The notes beneath the pieces were generated by a model. That model made no database searches. It was not told the origin of the DNA and worked only from the letters and a program-made list of their open reading frames with translations. DNA of 23,644 nt from Plasmodium relictum (taxonomy: Eukaryota; Apicomplexa; Aconoidasida; Haemosporida; Plasmodiidae): contig NW_021628816.1 of the NCBI RefSeq assembly GCF_900005765.1, positions 1 to 23,644 on the forward strand, in the 5' to 3' direction. Positions 1-10,965 of this stretch are shown here, piece by piece. The position numbers were made by a program, and so were the translations under genes. How positions within the stretch are numbered: position 1 is the first letter of the stretch; every line of letters starts with the position of its first letter.

Positions 1-1812
1 AACCCATATGAAAAAGTTTATTGAAAAATCTTATCAAACATATTTAAATCAAAGACATGTAAAAAATTTATTTGATTATTATGATCATTATAACATAAAC
101 AATAAAATAATGTTAATGAAAGATTCATATGAGCTATATTCAAAGAATTATGAGAATATAATATTTTCTGCAGATATAATTGATTTAAAAAAAAATGATT
201 TACTTTCTAACAAGAAGAAAAGGAGGAATAGAAATTTTTATTATATACATTCTATCTCAGGAAATTCAGTAAATTATCACAAATTTGGTATTATATATGG
301 ATATACAGTAAATAAAAACTATTTAAAAGAAATAGTTGATGAATTATTTGTACTTTATAAAATGAATAAAAATATTTTTTCAGATATGTCTTTTCTACAA
401 ACAGTTTATTTACTTTTTAGAAAAATTGAAAACAGTTTTAATGTACATAGGAGAAATGATAATGTGGTAATATTAACAAATCCATATATATATAATTTTT
501 TTTCATAGAAATATGCAAATTTTTTTTCTTTATTTTGGCATATTTGTGTATTTTTTTTTTCTTATAGAGTATGAATAACATATTTTTTTTTAATGTTTCA
601 AAACATTATTCTAAATTAAGTAAAAAGGATAGAGAAGAAGAAATAAATTTATCTATGGCATCTAAATTTTTTTCTAAAACTTTATTTTCTGCTTTTCAAA
701 TATTGTTCACTATAAGATTAAGCAATGATATAGATAAACTTGATAGGATATATGGTTCCAGTGAAATGATTGGTTTAACAATACATGAAGAACCATATTT
801 AAAGTTTGCCTATGCATATTATGGTAGTATGATGGATAATTTAACAAATACACTTTTACCCTTATATATAAAAAAACCAATAACTCAATTAAAATACGGA
901 AAAACTTTTATTCTAGCAAACATGTATAAATTGTGTTCAGATATATTTTCATTATTAAATTTAAATAATTTAAGTCTTTTATGTGAATATCAAGCGATAG
1001 CTAGCTCTAATTATTATTCTTACAAAAAGATAGCACAATTTATAGATAGAAAATTCACAACTATGATTATAGGTTCTCTTTCCTTAAAGATTAAGGAACT
1101 TAAATTGGAAGCAGAAGGTATAGTAATTCCATACACTGATAAGTTTAAGTGGCCAAATATTTTGTATCCTTTAGGTTTGATGAATATATATATAGCAGGT
1201 AGTCTACTTTTTAGAAGTGCTTTATTTTTTCCCGACAATTTACCTGATGAACTTAGGAAGCAAGTAGAGCATAGTTTATCTGAAGAACCAAACGATAAAC
1301 CTTCCGTTTTCTATATTGATAAAATAGTAAACATATCTGTTATATACAGTTTATCTATTTCTATGTTTTTATATAATTTAATGAGATGGTATGCTATATA
1401 TGAATATGTTGTATTTTTTATTAGAAGTAATATTCGTTTGTTTGATAGATTTTATACTATACTTGAAAATTATGTTTCATTATTTATTAAAAGTAATATA
1501 AATAAAACCACATTTGATGTTTTATTAAAAGCATTTCAAAGAGCATATATAGCTACAATGAATGAAGGTTATTATAAAGAAGTCATTGAAGCTAGAGTTT
1601 CTACTAAGAAAATTAACAAAAAAGAAAATAGTGAATATAATGAAGAGGATATATACTTATTAGAACCACATGATATTGAATTATTGGTAGGAAATTGTGA
1701 TTTAATGTATGTAGATAATTCTTCTTATTTTGAAGACTTAGACGAAAATGAAAATTTTTTAAATGAAAAAAAAATTGTATCCTGTGAAAAATATGAACAA
1801 ATAAGAAAATAA
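1..1812 (+). CDS. clag: CLAG/RhopH1 protein, C-terminal part (5'-truncated, two exons: 2-466 and 568-1812)
   Basis: This is the end of a cytoadherence-linked asexual protein (CLAG, the RhopH1 subunit). CLAG is made in rhoptries, binds RhopH2 and RhopH3, and is inserted in the infected red-cell membrane as part of the plasmodial surface anion channel used for nutrient uptake. The reading frame is open from base 2, so the gene starts upstream of the window. Visible CLAG landmarks are FYYIHSISGN and SFLQTVYLLFR in the first exon, then MASKFFSKT, KKPITQLKYGKTF, NLSLLCEYQA and KPSVFYIDK. A hydrophobic helix at about 1333-1383 matches the family's C-terminal membrane helix, followed by a conserved LFDRFYTILENY-type block. 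Joining 466 to 568 restores the family's continuous RRND..S.NN..F block, which supports the splice. 569 residues are visible of a family of about 1,400. The stretch before the helix, where P. falciparum CLAG3 has its variable loop, and the acidic tail both look shorter than in P. falciparum. Confidence 0.93.
467..567 (+). other. Intron of CLAG
   Basis: A 101-bp phase-0 intron, GTAATA at the donor and a long T tract ending CTTATAG at the acceptor. A GTGGTA donor three bases earlier (464) is possible, but using 467 keeps a Val that aligns with a hydrophobic residue in other CLAGs. Without splicing the first exon would stop at 506-508. Confidence 0.85.
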
Positions 1813-3144
1813 AAATAATTAATTGGTAGTTGTTAGATAGAAAAAGAAAAAAAAGAAGATAATGGAAATTTTTAATTTTTGAGAAAAGAAATAACAAAAA
1901 TAAATAATTCATCGTATGATATTGAAGGACTAAAAAGAATTATAAAAATAAAAATTTAAAAATAATGGAAAACTAAAAAAAAAAAAACTAAGATATATGA
2001 AATTATCAAATATATGAATTAATTATCAAAAAAAATATAAAGAGCATTGATATAAATGATAATTATTACCTTTTTAATATTCACTACACTAACTTACAAT
2101 TTAAAATTGTTTTTCTACCTAATATAATATTTAATAACATTTATTTTATGTCATAAAATAAGAAAATACTAAAAAGCTTTTAATTTTTTTTTAAATATTT
2201 ATGATATGAATAAAAAAATATGTTTTCATATCTTGTATCATTTTTATCTTTTTTGTTTTTTTCTTTTTTTTGTAATATTTTGTTTCTTTCATTTATTATT
2301 ATTTTTTTCGGAGAGTAATTTTTTTTATACTAATATTAAACTTTATTCATTCTTGTGATTTTACTTTAAGATTATTTTTCTCATTTTTTAATATTTTGGT
2401 CTTTTTACTTCTAAAAAATGGCTTCCATAATATAAAAATGAATAATTCATAAAGGAATTATAAAATTAAGATAATTTTATATGTTTTAATTGTAATACAT
2501 TTTTTTTTTTTTGGTAATATATATTAAGTTTTATGAAGATTTACAACAGGTCTTTAATTAAAGAGTAAACACAATTAGACTATTTTTAAGTTAAATTTTT
2601 AAATAAATAATTTTAATATATAAGATATTTTTTTTTCCTTTAGATAATATATTTTTTATTTTTTAATCAAATATTTTCTTTTTTTTTTTTTTTTTTATTG
2701 TCTTAATAATTTACAACCTTTGTTTTTATTTTTAAATGGATATTTCTAAATTTTTGCTTTTCTACCTTTTCTATATAATTAAATTATTTTATTAATTTTT
2801 TCTTTTTATATATTTTTTAAAATATATATTCATTATATATATTTCATTTTTTTTATTTTAAATTTCATTTATAAAAATTTTTTTTTATATTTAAAATGTA
2901 GTGCTAATTTCATTTCTTTCCTTAATCACATATATATTTTCATAATATTTTGGTTTACTACTATTTTATCAGTTTATATATTTTAAGTAATTCATCTTTT
3001 GCATTATAAATAATAGGAATAAATCTTTGTTTTTGTTTATATGCTTTCATTATTTTTTTTGAATTTTTCATTTATTTATTTCTTTAAAATTTCAATGTGT
3101 AATTAATAATTTTAAGTTACTATAAATACAAATCTTTCTATAAC
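1813..3144. other. Gene-free 3' flank of CLAG
   Basis: Very AT-rich sequence with many poly-T runs (for example around 2502-2512 and 2678-2696). I see no open frame, RNA gene or telomere-type repeat. The first few hundred bases presumably include the CLAG 3' UTR. Confidence 0.6.
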
Positions 3145-3198
3145 TTATTAATTGCCTATTCAAAAACTTGAGTAAAGTAATGCAAAAACAAATTAAGG
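3145..3198. repeat. Dispersed imperfect palindrome, copy 1
   Basis: Begins TTATTAATTGCC and ends CAAATTAAGG, with a middle AGTAAAGTA related to the TGCTAAAGTA of better copies. It is the most diverged and most isolated of ten copies. As elsewhere, it is followed by a TCTCTACTAATTTTGAT-type tail (about 3210-3230). Confidence 0.55.
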
Positions 3199-4345
3199 GG
3201 TTTATAGATAGATCTCTACTAATTTTGATCATTAAAACATTCTTTTATTAAGAATTGTATACTTTAAGATGATTTTTCGTTTAATTAATTAAAAAATTAC
3301 ATAAGTTTTAATACAATATACTTAAGGAACTAATAATAAATGTTTTATGTAAATTTAAGCATAATAAATTTAATAAAAAATTTCTCTTAATTTTATTTTC
3401 TTTCTAAGTATTTCTCTTTATATTTCTGTACTCACGTATATATTACGGCTGATTTTCTTTTACGCTAAAAGAAATAAATATATATATCTTAAAATTAAAA
3501 AAAATAATTCTATCACAATATATCTCTTTTTTATTAAAAAAAAAAAAAAAAAATACGAATATAATATGAAAATAAGTACTCTCCATTTATAAGTCTCTGA
3601 AATTTAGAGTCTTGGCTTATAAGCTTTTTAATCATGTTAGTTTAAGGAATATAATCTTTTGTATACTGGAATGGAGCATAAAAAGAATATACATTTTTAT
3701 TAGACATATGATTAATAGAAGATATTATTAGCCTTTTTGAAATTTTAATATAGTAAAAAAATTAGTACGTATAAAAATTGCTAATTCATTATAATATATT
3801 TGAAAGGTCAGTATATATAGATGCGTATATGTATATTAAGATAAGCATATAAAGACAAGTATCATAAAATATGTCTAAAAAGATATACATAATAAAATAA
3901 GTACAATAAAACGCGTGTTAAATTTAATTAAAAAAAAGTTTTAATTTTTTTTTAGTGTGTAAAGGGTAAAAAAATTTATTTTTATATTTTTTTTTTTTAA
4001 CATATGTAAATGATTTAAATTTTAGAAACAGCAAATAATAGTTTATAAAAAAAATTATTCAAAACGTTATTAAAAATATAATATAAATTAAATTTGATTA
4101 TATAGCATAATTATATAAGGAGTGTATAATTATCTGTAATAAGTGGTTTTATAATAAATAGAACAATATTCTTCTTCATGCTCTTAGTTTGACTATTTAA
4201 AATGTTATAAAAATACTCAAACATCTAATTAAAAAATCATATATTCAATTCATTGTACATATCTTCTATATCTTACATTCACAACTTTTATCTAAATTCT
4301 GTTGAAAGTTCAAAAAGGTCGATAATATTCTTTATTGATCGAATG
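3199..4345. repeat. Degenerate subtelomeric module following palindrome 1
   Basis: Noncoding. Two parts recur elsewhere. At about 3712-3790 there is a GATTAATAGAAGATATTATTAGCC block resembling the left end of the module at 12279. At 4273-4341 a stretch aligns with 10883-10965, both ending with TATTCTTTATTGATC (4327-4341 and 10951-10965). I see no open frame. Confidence 0.45.
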
Positions 4346-5724
4346 TATAAAACTTATTACGTAACTTATTAAAACTCATGTAAATAATATATATATTTTT
4401 TTAAGTGCATCTTTTGATTATTACACCAATTTTATAAGATAAATAGTTTTAAGTACATAACTTTTTTTAATGATTTTCTAAATTAATGTACCATTCATCT
4501 AAAGTAAAAAGTTAAAAATCTTAAGTATTTTTTTTTTTAATGTAAACAATAACAACAAAAATATATAAATAATTTTTATGAATAATATGAAAATATTATG
4601 AAAGATTATTTTGATAGACTAAAAAAAGTACCATAATAATACTAACATATGTAAGGCTATACAAAAGTTTTTTTGAATAATATAATCTTTAATATTTTTT
4701 TATAATACATGTATAAAAATAAAAATTTTATGCATTTTATAACTTAATTCACAATTTTATCTATTATATTTCTATTATATTTTATTTTGTATTTTTTATT
4801 ATTTTATTTTTTTTAAATAATTTTTTTTATTTAATTAACTTTATGATTTTGATAAATGATTTCAATAATGGAAATTGATTTTTTATTAAAGAATTCATTA
4901 TTTTTGGGTGGGAACCTATTTTATGGAGAATTATTAATTATTATCTCATAAAAATTACTTTACATATATTCAGAATTATATATATTGAAGATTTATGACT
5001 TAATAAGAATACTGGGCAGTTTCTATTAAATTGGATAAATTCTTCTGATAAAATAATTAATACGTTAAAAAATTAAAAATATTAACAAATTTTAATTTTA
5101 ATGATCATAAATTTTAAATGGAATAAAATATATATTTCATTTTATTTAATATAATTAAATAAAGACTACGTATTATAAATTATTATAGTAGGCAAAATTA
5201 GTAGAGACTATTCTACACGTTCCTAAATAGTTTTTTTTCTCAATACACTTCAAAAATGTTAAAATTATCAATTGGTAGATCAGTCAACAATATTATCACA
5301 TTTAATATAAAAATTCTTTTTTTCTATTCTTTTTTTTATTTCTGTCTTATGAGTTTATCATCATGAGTAATATTACGATTTAAATAATAAATAATTCATT
5401 ATATTCTTATCAATATTTTAATTGAAATTTGTGTGTAACGCACTATTTCATATTTTTAATTGAAAATATTCTTTTTTTATATTTATTATAACACTTTTTT
5501 CTTTATTACATAAATTTATTATTATTTTATATTTATATTTATTTTTCTTCATTTCATTTTTTCTAAATTGCCTTTTTTTTTATAAACAGAAATATTCAAT
5601 TATAAAAATATAGATACATTAATTGAATTACAGTTTCAACTTATTATTATCTTACTTAAAGAACTTAACACCACTGGTTAATTTTATTATTATTTAGTCA
5701 ATAATATGTAATTACTACCGTAAT
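4346..5724. other. Gene-free AT-rich stretch
   Basis: No coding sequence, RNA gene or clear repeat that I can support. Local T runs and A runs only. Confidence 0.5.
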
Positions 5725-5928
5725 TAGTATGTGAATAACTTCATCATTGCTATAATTTATGATTTATGTTTTATCTGTCCTATTTTAACATCAATTATTA
5801 TTTTATTTTCTAATAGAAAAGCTCACAAGATGGTTTATTATATAACATTTTTTCTATCATTTTTATCTTCATCTTTAATTTTCTTTTTTTTTCTTTTTTA
5901 TTATAATACTTTTTATTGTTATATATGA
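5725..5928 (+). pseudogene. Possible remnant of a two-helix membrane protein
   Basis: An open stretch of about 65 codons that follows an in-frame TAG and lacks an early ATG; the first Met is about half-way, at 5830. It encodes two hydrophobic segments, IIYDLCFICPILTSIIIL and a very Phe/Ser-rich one, separated by the basic SNRKAHK. Several Plasmodium subtelomeric families end in two such helices, so this could be the last exon of a lost gene; the TTAG just before it could have been an acceptor. AT-rich DNA produces hydrophobic Phe/Ile/Leu frames by chance, so this is weak. No family recognised. Confidence 0.2.
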
Positions 5929-7507
5929 TTATTTATAGAAAATTGTTATATTTATAAAAGGGTTACTATATATATTTCATCATTAAGTTTTATATTAGTA
6001 TTAAAACAAAACTATCATTCACTACTTCACTATTATTTCTTTCTTTTATCCTTATTTGATAATTTTATATATAAAAATCTACTAAAGAATAAATGAATTT
6101 ATATTTAATTAAACTAATAGTACTTCAAAAATTATTCAAACTGCATATTTCAAATTTATATAAAAAACATAATTTTAATAATTTTTATATAAATTAATGA
6201 AAAAAAAGGTCAAATATAATAAAATAAAAAATTAATTCTATTTTTTTTTTTTTTAGGTATTCTAATATTTGCATTAATAAAAAATAATAATGAAAAAATA
6301 AAAATTATTTTCATTATTTTTTAAACCGAATTAATTAGTGACTGTTTACAAATAATTTTTATTTTTCAGTTCTTTTTCTTTATTAATTTATTTATGAATA
6401 TTGTTTTGGAATAATAAAAACATATATATTAAAATAAAATAATTTAAAATTCTCTTAATGATAATATATTATTTTGAAAGATTGTAATAATGCAAATGCC
6501 ATAATAATTATTAGTAACACGCAATATAATATAAATATATTAAAATTGGCATTTTTCGAATATTTAAAAAGTCCAAATTTTCAATTGAAATAATAAAAAA
6601 AATTAAGGTTAATGTGTAGTTTATATAATATTTTAATTTGTTTATAGCATTCTCTTTTAAAAAAATCATATATATTTTTAAATTTTAAATTGCAAATGCT
6701 TCATTTATCGTCATAAGAACAATGAAAATTCAATTAAATTTTTAAAAAATTTTTAAATTGAATATTTCTAAAAAAAATTAAGCATTCATTAAATTTTATA
6801 TATGATTTTAAATAATCACATTATTTAAACTATTTTAAAACAAATAGAAATAAGAGGAAAGAAAGTAAGGATCAGTTTTTACGTTTTTTTTTTATTTTTC
6901 ATATTTTTCATTTCGCATGTGTATAAAAAATAATTTTTTTTAAAATAAAACTTAAAAAAAAATTAAAATAATAGAACAAAAAAAAAAAAAATAAAATAAA
7001 ATAACAATTAAAAACATTTAAGAAAATGTTACCTTTTACATAAAGTTATACATAAAATATAATTCATATAGTATTTAAGGTTATTTTATGAAAAGAATAT
7101 TATAAAAAAATTTAGTATTCTTCGATGAATATTTAAGGTTTCATTTATTTAATTTTAGTTATAACAGAATAAATAAATGTTGTAAATATTGCAAAGTAAA
7201 AAAAGCTTAACTACATCTTAGGTAATTGCTTTTAGTTTGATTATATTTTTTTACTTTTTCATATAATTTGATTAGAAATTTTTTTAAATAAAAAATAAGA
7301 ATTTTATCTTAAAATACTAGTAAATTATAAAAAAAAATAAATCAGAAATATCTTCTTATCAATATTAATTATTTTAATTAAAAGGAATACCATAAATTTA
7401 TTATTTTATAAAAAGACCATTAACAATTGATAAATAAGGAAATTAGCTATAAACTATATAACTTGAAAAATTTTTCTAAAAATTCAACTAAAAATCAATT
7501 TAAAAAC
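5929..7507. other. Gene-free stretch upstream of the exported-protein gene
   Basis: AT-rich, with long homopolymer runs (T at about 6241-6254, A at about 6979-6991). No open frame supported. The right end must contain the promoter and 5' UTR of the gene at 7508, but no specific motif is recognisable. Confidence 0.5.
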
Positions 7508-8392
7508 ATGAAATATAAAAATTATATGATCCTTAGATTTTTTATTATACATTTTTTTACTGTATTGTATTTTTTGTCACAAGTAAGAAAACAATTATAT
7601 TTAAATATATGTATCTTATTTTCTGTTTTTTAAGTATTTTATTAAATCAGTACTCTATTCTTTTAAAAATAAATATTTTTTTAAATATTTAATATTTTGA
7701 TTGTAATATAGTGCACATTAAAAACAAAGAAAATAGAATCTTTAAGATCACCATTCGATACAAACCATACAAGAAATTTATCAGAACAAGATGAAGATTT
7801 TCTTGAGAAACTGAAAACTTCGCATGTTTCAACAAAATTAAATCCTGAAGAATGTAATAATATGCAAGCAAAATTGGAAGATTCGAAGGAACAAGTTTCA
7901 GAAAAATGCAATTATGAAGAAGCATCTTCACATGATTCAGAACAGAAGATGGAATTGAGTGAAATGCAGAAAATGTGGAAAGATATGATTAATGAACAGC
8001 TATCAAAAAATGATATGATAAATGCAACGATACAAAATTGGGATAATGTTTGCTTAGTACATGGAACAGGAAAATTTTTAACAGGTGAAGTTTGTAAACA
8101 AACTAGGTTAGGTTGTTGGGATCAAAGGAAAAAAATTAATATGTTGGTAAAAAATGTACAATATTTTAATGAATTTAAATGTCTTGAGGAGCAAGGGTGC
8201 ACAAAAGAGAGTTTTTTAACTTTTCTTCATAAGGCAGAAAAGGAGATGGAAGACACTAGAAATAAGCAACTAATTATGTGGAAAGAATATTTGAATGAAT
8301 TAGTGACTTCTATAGATCAATATATTTCAAAATGCAATGTAAGCACAGCCACTCAAGAATCAGAAGAAGAGATAAAAAAAGATGATAAATAG
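7508..8392 (+). CDS. PEXEL-containing exported protein, family unknown (exons 7508-7582 and 7712-8392)
   Basis: This complete two-exon gene of 251 codons plus stop has the classic layout of a Plasmodium exported protein. Exon 1 (25 codons from the ATG at 7508) is almost entirely a hydrophobic signal-like helix ending VLYFLSQ. The phase-0 intron is followed by exon 2, with the export motif RNLSE (R-x-L-x-E) at residues 46-50. Plasmepsin V normally cuts after the Leu, and the protein then goes to the red-cell cytosol. The mature part is acidic and soluble at both ends, with no second membrane helix. Its core (about residues 105-235) is predicted helical, with four Trp (about 114, 135, 161, 215) and seven Cys. 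It does not match the PHIST domain pattern as I know it. One of the small avian-parasite two-exon families (fam-e to fam-h type) is possible but unproven. The Met at 7862 often called as a start is inside exon 2. Confidence 0.8.
7583..7711 (+). other. Intron of the PEXEL gene
   Basis: A 129-bp phase-0 intron, donor GTAAGA and acceptor TTGTAATATAG. Splicing joins ...FLSQ directly to CTLKTKK and keeps the frame to the stop at 8390-8392. Confidence 0.8.
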
Positions 8393-8940
8393 TATTGCGT
8401 TAGTAAAGTAAAGCTTTTTAAATATACAATCTTATTTCATTAAGTAAAAAAGATGAAATTAAAAAAGTATATTTTATGTCTAATAGTGTGAACTAATAAC
8501 CTAAGTGGTATTTGTTCCATCGAGATTAAACTAATCCAAAAAAATAAAATTTTATATTATTTTTTTTCTTGTAACACTTTTGTGTGATTCCTTTTCGAGA
8601 TACTTAAATTTTTTTTTTTTGTAATTTCTTGTAATTAGTCATTTTTTTTAGTTAATTTTTCTGATTTAATTATTAGTTTAATAGGTTTCTCTTATAATTA
8701 TTTAATTTCTTTTTTCATGAGTTATGTAAATATACTTAAAGAATAAAAATATCAGAGTAAAAAGTTTTTGTAAGTATTAAGTTTTCATATTGTATAAGGA
8801 GCTAATTTTTATGCTATATTATGATTTATTAAGTAGGAGTTCAAAATATTTTTGCAATTTATTGAAATATCAAATAAATTTAGAGAATATATTCTATATT
8901 TTATTTATTATTGGATGGCAAAAATATGGATTAATCCTTT
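8393..8940. other. Gene-free 3' flank of the PEXEL gene
   Basis: AT-rich and noncoding. A 73-codon frame starting at 8790 runs into module A and palindrome 2 and has no protein-like features. The last 60 bases may be the degraded left part of module A. Confidence 0.5.
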
Positions 8941-9034
8941 TGCATGCTGAACAGAGTTACATACCCATTGATTTATTAATTGGTCGTTCAAATGTTTCTC
9001 TAGAGTATTGAACAAACAAATTATTAAAGGGCAT
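8941..9034. repeat. Fragment of module A followed by palindrome copy 2
   Basis: 8941-8967 (TGCATGCTGAACAGAGTTAC...) matches 17393-17419 closely. It is followed at once by a palindrome copy, 8971-9034, starting ATTTATTAATTGG, with TAGAGTATTGAACAAACAAA in the second half and ending AAAGGGCAT. Confidence 0.65.
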
Positions 9035-9387
9035 ATATAACAATCTCTACTTATTTTCTTTATGTTATATTATTTTTATTTAAAGAAGTTATATTTAATT
9101 TTAATTTGTAAGTTATTTAAACATATAAATCTTTATAAGATAACAAAATATATAACATATAATAAAAACATTTTATATAAACATAAAACTTATTCCAAAA
9201 AGAAAGATTATCTTTTTTTTTTTTTATATTTTTACCAAATGAATATGTTTTTCATTTCAAAAAAAATATACGCAAATTTTCTTTTTTTTTTTGCGTAATA
9301 AAATAGCTAATCCTAGTAGACACTTTTTATTTTATTTGAACAGAACTACTTTTAATTTTAAAACAATATATTCATTTATTAGCCACC
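9035..9387. other. Gene-free stretch splitting module A
   Basis: Noncoding. A 78-codon frame at 9062 encodes only Tyr/Lys/Phe/Ile-rich low-complexity sequence. In the second copy of module A the sequences either side of this stretch lie next to each other (17393-17430), so 8968-9387 may be an insertion. Confidence 0.4.
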
Positions 9388-9825
9388 ACTCATTAAGATG
9401 TTTTAAATGAGTGAAAATTAAAAAAATTCATAGAAAATGAATTATTTAAAAAATTTGTGAATATAACAAATTGAAAATACATTTATTTTTCTTAAATGGA
9501 TGCATTAATTTTTTTTATTTTTATTTTAACATCATTATTTTATAATTCATACAAAAATATTTCTTATAAATTCTATATAAGTATACATATGATATGGAAT
9601 AATATTCATAGTAAAAGTTTTAAATAACCAAAAATGGGAGAAGCTATCATAGAAAGGAATGGATACTTCTAAAATAGGTGAGAATATCTGAATATACAAT
9701 TATTATAAGCTATATATATGATTTAAGTTTGAGAGTCTATACATTTAAAGCATAATATTAAATCCAACTTCTATATAAGAGAAGTAATAAAACTAAATTT
9801 AAATTAGTAGATATTTATATATACA
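9388..9825. repeat. Module A, copy 1
   Basis: Diverged duplicate of about 17415-17876. Matching anchors are ACTCATTAAGATGTTTT with ACTCATCAAGATGTTTC, and CAACTTCTATATAAGAGAAG with CAACTTCTACATAAGAGAAT, followed in both by an AATTAG(T/C)A block and a palindrome. Noncoding. Confidence 0.6.
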
Positions 9826-9919
9826 CTTTTTATTAATCTACTTGTTCAATACTTGATTTATTAATTGCCCATTTAATGACTTTGCTAAGGTATTGAATGA
9901 ACAATGTAATAAAGAGCAT
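9826..9919. repeat. Palindrome copy 3 with a partial second copy in front
   Basis: The full copy is 9855-9919 (GATTTATTAATTGCCC ... TTTGCTAAGGTATTGAATGAACAA ... AAAGAGCAT). Immediately before it, 9826-9851 looks like the first half of another copy in the opposite orientation (TTTTTATTAATCTACTTGTTCAATACTT). Confidence 0.7.
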
Positions 9920-10325
9920 TTTTATAATGTGTTTAATATTTTTATTAGTTTATGCTTTTCCTTTTTAGTGAAGTTGCATAAAGATGATAAAGTGTTTAAT
10001 TATTTAATAATTTATAAGTCTTCAATAAATAGCATATAATTAACATTATCAACATCTTATACATATATACATAATATCTTTGATTAAAGATAATATCTTT
10101 TACTTCAGTTTATATATTCTTAAAACTTCATTTTTTTTCCCAAAAAATAAATGAATTCAAAAATGAAAACCAAAATGTCAAAAAAATTTAATTTAAAGAA
10201 TTTTTTTTTTTTTTTTTTAATTTAGCTAAAAATGCATGATTGGCGTTGATAGCATTGTGTAAGAAGCTAAATTTCTTCATTGTTATTTTAGCTAGTTATT
10301 ATATACAAAAAGTTAATATACATAC
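9920..10325. other. Gene-free stretch between palindromes 3 and 4
   Basis: AT-rich, with an 18-T run at about 10201-10218. No open frame or RNA gene seen. Confidence 0.5.
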
Positions 10326-10379
10326 TTTTATTAACTAATACTCTAGCAGAATCATTGAATTAGTAATTAGTAAATTAAT
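10326..10379. repeat. Dispersed imperfect palindrome, copy 4
   Basis: TTTTATTAACTAATACTCTAGCAGAATCATTGAAT and onward to TAAATTAAT. It shares the AATACTCTAGCA..ATCATTGAA centre of the family; the arms are degraded. Confidence 0.6.
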
Positions 10380-10965
10380 TATAAAATTGCTTAATATAAA
10401 TAGTATGTTTATAATTACACTATCAAACATAAGATAGACAACTTATTTTATATTATATTTAAAACCCTTCAATTAATACTATGTTAAATAAATATTTTAT
10501 TTATTTTTGGTACATTAAGAATTTATTACAATATTCATATAGTTTAATAAAAATATTCATTAACTTTTATTAAAATTTGAAAACTGGATATCCACAAATG
10601 ACTGATAATATATATATTATATTTAATCAAATATTCACTCCCATAAGGATAAAATTTGTTTATATATATTACTTACCATTCATAAATTCCCCAAAAAAAA
10701 AAATAAAGAATAATTAAAAAAAAATTTTCGTCACTATATATAATAATATTTAAGAAAAAAAATTCACTCTTAAGAAAAAAAAATATTTTTTATTAGTATA
10801 CGTACTTTACATAATTTAATATATGCATCTTATAATGCATATTCTCTGCATAAGTTTTAGTCTATGAGTTTTCACAAATACCTTACATTTACAACTAAGC
10901 TTTTATCTATATTTTATTCCATCCTATTGAAAATTTGAAAAGGATGATGATATTCTTTATTGATC
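10380..10965. repeat. Module D-like copy after palindrome 4
   Basis: Noncoding. Its right end (10883-10965) aligns with 4273-4341 and more weakly with 13455-13530 (a TTCTATC/TTTTATC block, then AAAAAGG.nGATAA.). The AT-rich middle cannot be aligned with confidence by eye. Confidence 0.45.

Noticed and set aside
1020-1238. Minus-strand 72-codon frame inside CLAG
   Set aside because: Antisense shadow of a clearly conserved CLAG exon.
1613-1912. Minus-strand 99-codon Phe/Leu-rich frame
   Set aside because: Antisense of the A-rich CLAG 3' end; low complexity with no domain.
7427-7633. 68-codon frame read as a single protein
   Set aside because: Starts without ATG and reads through the donor at 7583. 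Only 7508-7582 is coding, as exon 1 of the PEXEL gene.
7681-7931. Two overlapping minus-strand frames of 76 and 80 codons
   Set aside because: Antisense to exon 2 of the PEXEL gene.
8790-9011. 73-codon frame
   Set aside because: Runs through module A and a palindrome; these repeats explain the sequence, and there is no protein-like pattern.
9062-9298. 78-codon frame
   Set aside because: Low-complexity Tyr/Lys/Phe/Ile frame expected from AT-rich DNA.
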